A stretch of DNA of 64,000 nucleotides from Bacteroidota bacterium (GTDB lineage Bacteria > Bacteroidota > Ignavibacteria > Ignavibacteriales > Ignavibacteriaceae), in contig JAIUOE010000002.1 of NCBI GenBank assembly GCA_020161395.1, forward strand, positions 62,001 to 126,000, written 5' to 3'. Within the stretch, counting starts at the first letter, position 1, and each line of letters opens with the position of its first letter. The translations under genes and the position numbers were made by a program. Positions 62,427 through 64,000 of this stretch are shown here, piece after piece. The notes under the pieces were generated by a model. That model searched no databases. It was not told where the DNA came from and saw nothing but the letters and a program-made list of their open reading frames with translations.

Positions 62427-63443
62427 TTAATACTCAAATCTGACTGTGAAATTGTGAACCGAGCTAAATACTCCAAATGGGGTATAAGCATAATCGACCG
62501 CCATTTTGATCCCTTCCAGTTCAGGTCTGAGACCAAAGCCGAGACTGTATTTTTTCTCGTCATTAGGAAATGAGACACCTCCACGGAGATAAACCCATTT
62601 CATAAAGCTGTATTCACCACCGATGTATAACTGTTCAGGATAATCTCTCGGGTGGGAAACATCCACAGCCAGCAGGAATGAATGCTGTTTCGCCAGTTCG
62701 GGGAAAAGGTCGATCATGTTCATCGCAACACCAATTTTGAAGTTGAGTGGCAACTGAAATCCGTCTTCCTTGTATTTGATCTCGGTCGAGAAATTTCTTA
62801 CGCTCATACCAAAATTGAGGCTTTTGAATCCTGTTTTGTAGAAAATACCGAAATCGAATGCCAATGTCGAAAGGGAATTCTCTTCAGTAACCATCTGACC
62901 GGTATTGTCGAATGTAATAGGGCTCACACCAAGATTCTGGCGGACATATTTAACCTGACCTCCGACGCTGAATTTTTCGGACAGGGCATTTGCATAACCA
63001 ACACCTATAGAGATTGCTGTCGGGCTGAATGTACCGACATCTCTGTAACCTCTTTCAGTGCTTCCATCAACCACCGTCATCAGCAGATCGCCGTAATTCA
63101 CAGCCATTACAGTTGCACCAAATTTTCCCCATGCGGGATCACTCGGTTGAAACGAAAAGCTTGAATAAACATAGTTGATGTCGGCAATCCATTTATTAAC
63201 GCCAGCCGATACATCCATTTTACTGTCGCCAAAAGCAAGTGTAGCAGGGTTATAAAAGAGTGCCGCTGAATTTGCAGTAACAGCAGTAAATGTTTCACCC
63301 ATACCGGTTGCTCTTGCATCGGTTGGGGCAGATAAAAACTTCATTCCAGACTGTGCTAACTTGGTCCGTTGACCAAATGTCTCAGACTGGAGAAAGCATA
63401 CGGCAGCCAAAATAATAGCCGTAAATAATAGATACTTTTTCAT
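62427..63443 (-). CDS. PorV/PorQ-family outer-membrane protein
   Basis: 338 residues from ATG 63443, where GGAAAAGAAT precedes the start; a longer frame would overlap the upstream gene. Signal peptide MKKYLLFTAIILAAVCFLQ. Diagnostic motif ARATGMGETFTAVTANSAALFYNPA; a beta-barrel C-terminus ends in FTVRFEY. In T9SS, PorV shuttles cargo from the translocon to the attachment complex. Next to several T9SS cargo genes, so a role in their export is likely. Confidence 0.88.
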   Translation of the reverse strand: MKKYLLFTAIILAAVCFLQSETFGQRTKLAQSGMKFLSAPTDARATGMGETFTAVTANSAALFYNPATLAFGDSKMDVSAGVNKWIADINYVYSSFSFQPSDPAWGKFGATVMAVNYGDLLMTVVDGSTERGYRDVGTFSPTAISIGVGYANALSEKFSVGGQVKYVRQNLGVSPITFDNTGQMVTEENSLSTLAFDFGIFYKTGFKSLNFGMSVRNFSTEIKYKEDGFQLPLNFKIGVAMNMIDLFPELAKQHSFLLAVDVSHPRDYPEQLYIGGEYSFMKWVYLRGGVSFPNDEKKYSLGFGLRPELEGIKMAVDYAYTPFGVFSSVHNFTVRFEY

Positions 63444-63465
63444 ATTCTTTTCCGTCCCGGTTAAG

Positions 63466-64000
63466 TTAGCGAATGATAACAAATTTAACGGTGTGTTTTT
63501 CACCCGTCTTTGTGTCAGTTATTACACCGATATAAACACCACTGACAACAATCTGTCCGGCAGATGTAACCTGATTCCAGAATTCATCTCCTGATCCGTC
63601 GTTGTGTTCAATGGTCTTGATGAGTTCACCCATCTCGGTGTATATTTTTATAGTACATTCGCCGGGGATGTCATAAAAAGCTATTCTGTCGCCTGCTGCC
63701 CCGCCCGGGAATCTGACTTTGTCAGGAATGGCACTCGAATTATAAGGATTCGGCACTACTCTGATTTCGCTGAGGGCGTTACCGGCTTTTCTTTTCAATC
63801 TTGCAGGATCGTAAGATTGTGAATAGTAGCGGGAACTCTTGGCACCGTTATTGCCGACACATGTCAGGTAATAGTAGTAATCGAATCCTCTCGAAAGCGA
63901 GGTATCGTTAAATGATGTTGAACCGGCAGGAAGCGTTTTAATAAGATGATATGTTGAGTCAACATTTGCTGATGCTCTCCATACCTCAAAACCTGCAGGA
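63466..64000 (-). CDS. Secreted protein with PNPYN-type C-terminal domain, partial
   Basis: The C-terminal 177 residues; the gene enters from the right edge in the same frame. A fibronectin-like segment comes first (FEVWRASANVDSTYHLIKTL, then SRGFDYYYYLTCV), then a sorting-like domain that begins VVPNPYNSS rather than NYPNPFNP and ends HTVKFVIIR. Upstream of the PorV-like gene by 22 nt, likely one operon. Confidence 0.85.
   Translation of the reverse strand, partial: PAGFEVWRASANVDSTYHLIKTLPAGSTSFNDTSLSRGFDYYYYLTCVGNNGAKSSRYYSQSYDPARLKRKAGNALSEIRVVPNPYNSSAIPDKVRFPGGAAGDRIAFYDIPGECTIKIYTEMGELIKTIEHNDGSGDEFWNQVTSAGQIVVSGVYIGVITDTKTGEKHTVKFVIIR

Overview
Organism. The window looks like chromosomal DNA of an Ignavibacteria-type member of the Bacteroidota/Chlorobi group. 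Five secreted proteins end in a roughly 85-residue C-terminal domain that opens with NYPNPFNP, the type IX secretion sorting domain typical of Ignavibacteria. A PorV-like outer-membrane protein, a TonB receptor with a DUF4249 lipoprotein partner and MASE1/PAS histidine kinases are also present. The tRNA-Glu gene has an exact Bacteroidetes-type promoter (TTTG, 19 nt, TAnnTTTG). The assignment is inferred from gene content; no rRNA is present.

Layout. 1-2.7 kb: partial secreted protein, T9SS beta-propeller protein and a WYL regulator. 2.9-9.8 kb: nuclease lipoprotein, SDR, GT2 glycosyltransferase, then a plus-strand run ugd, UDP-glucuronate decarboxylase, def, fmt and a hotdog thioesterase. 9.8-14.9 kb: a tight minus-strand operon (unknown protein, nadD, meaB, acyl-CoA dehydrogenase, biotin-dependent carboxylase beta) for CoA-ester catabolism plus NAD synthesis. 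15-19.8 kb: two large sensor kinases around a single-domain response regulator. 19.9-23 kb: PrsW-like membrane protease with a NatA/NatB-type ABC exporter. 23-29 kb: T9SS protein, tRNA-Glu, four small secreted proteins or lipoproteins (three are tandem paralogues), a DUF2911 protein and a zinc-ribbon protein. 29-34 kb: GT39 transferase and two T9SS proteins that may have a deacetylase-like fold.

Accessory region. At 34.3-42.5 kb tRNA-Gly and tRNA-Val are followed by foreign-looking DNA. The 3' part of tRNA-Val with its terminator (140 bp) is repeated 1,030 bp downstream with two mismatches. The first interval carries only a DUF433/PIN-like toxin-antitoxin pair. The second copy is followed by an HTH regulator, a small ORF of unclear start and a complete type I restriction-modification system (hsdM-hsdS-hsdR). 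Tandem short repeats next to both tRNA fragments look like integrase arm sites, so I read this as two elements stacked in one tRNA site, with no integrase visible.

42.6-64 kb: secreted unknown protein, an E2-E1 fused 2-oxoglutarate dehydrogenase, pdxH, an EamA exporter, then a seven-gene TetR-HlyD-ABC-TolC-ABC-permease-permease efflux operon with a clear operator/promoter. After these come DUF4249/TonB receptor genes and a T9SS/IPT/PorV group that runs off the right edge.

Most unusual signal. At six places the DNA directly after a stop codon is a degenerate 7-nt periodic tract whose units mostly carry TGA, TAA or TAG at a fixed place. Because 7 is not a multiple of 3, these tracts put stop codons in the other reading frames right behind genes.
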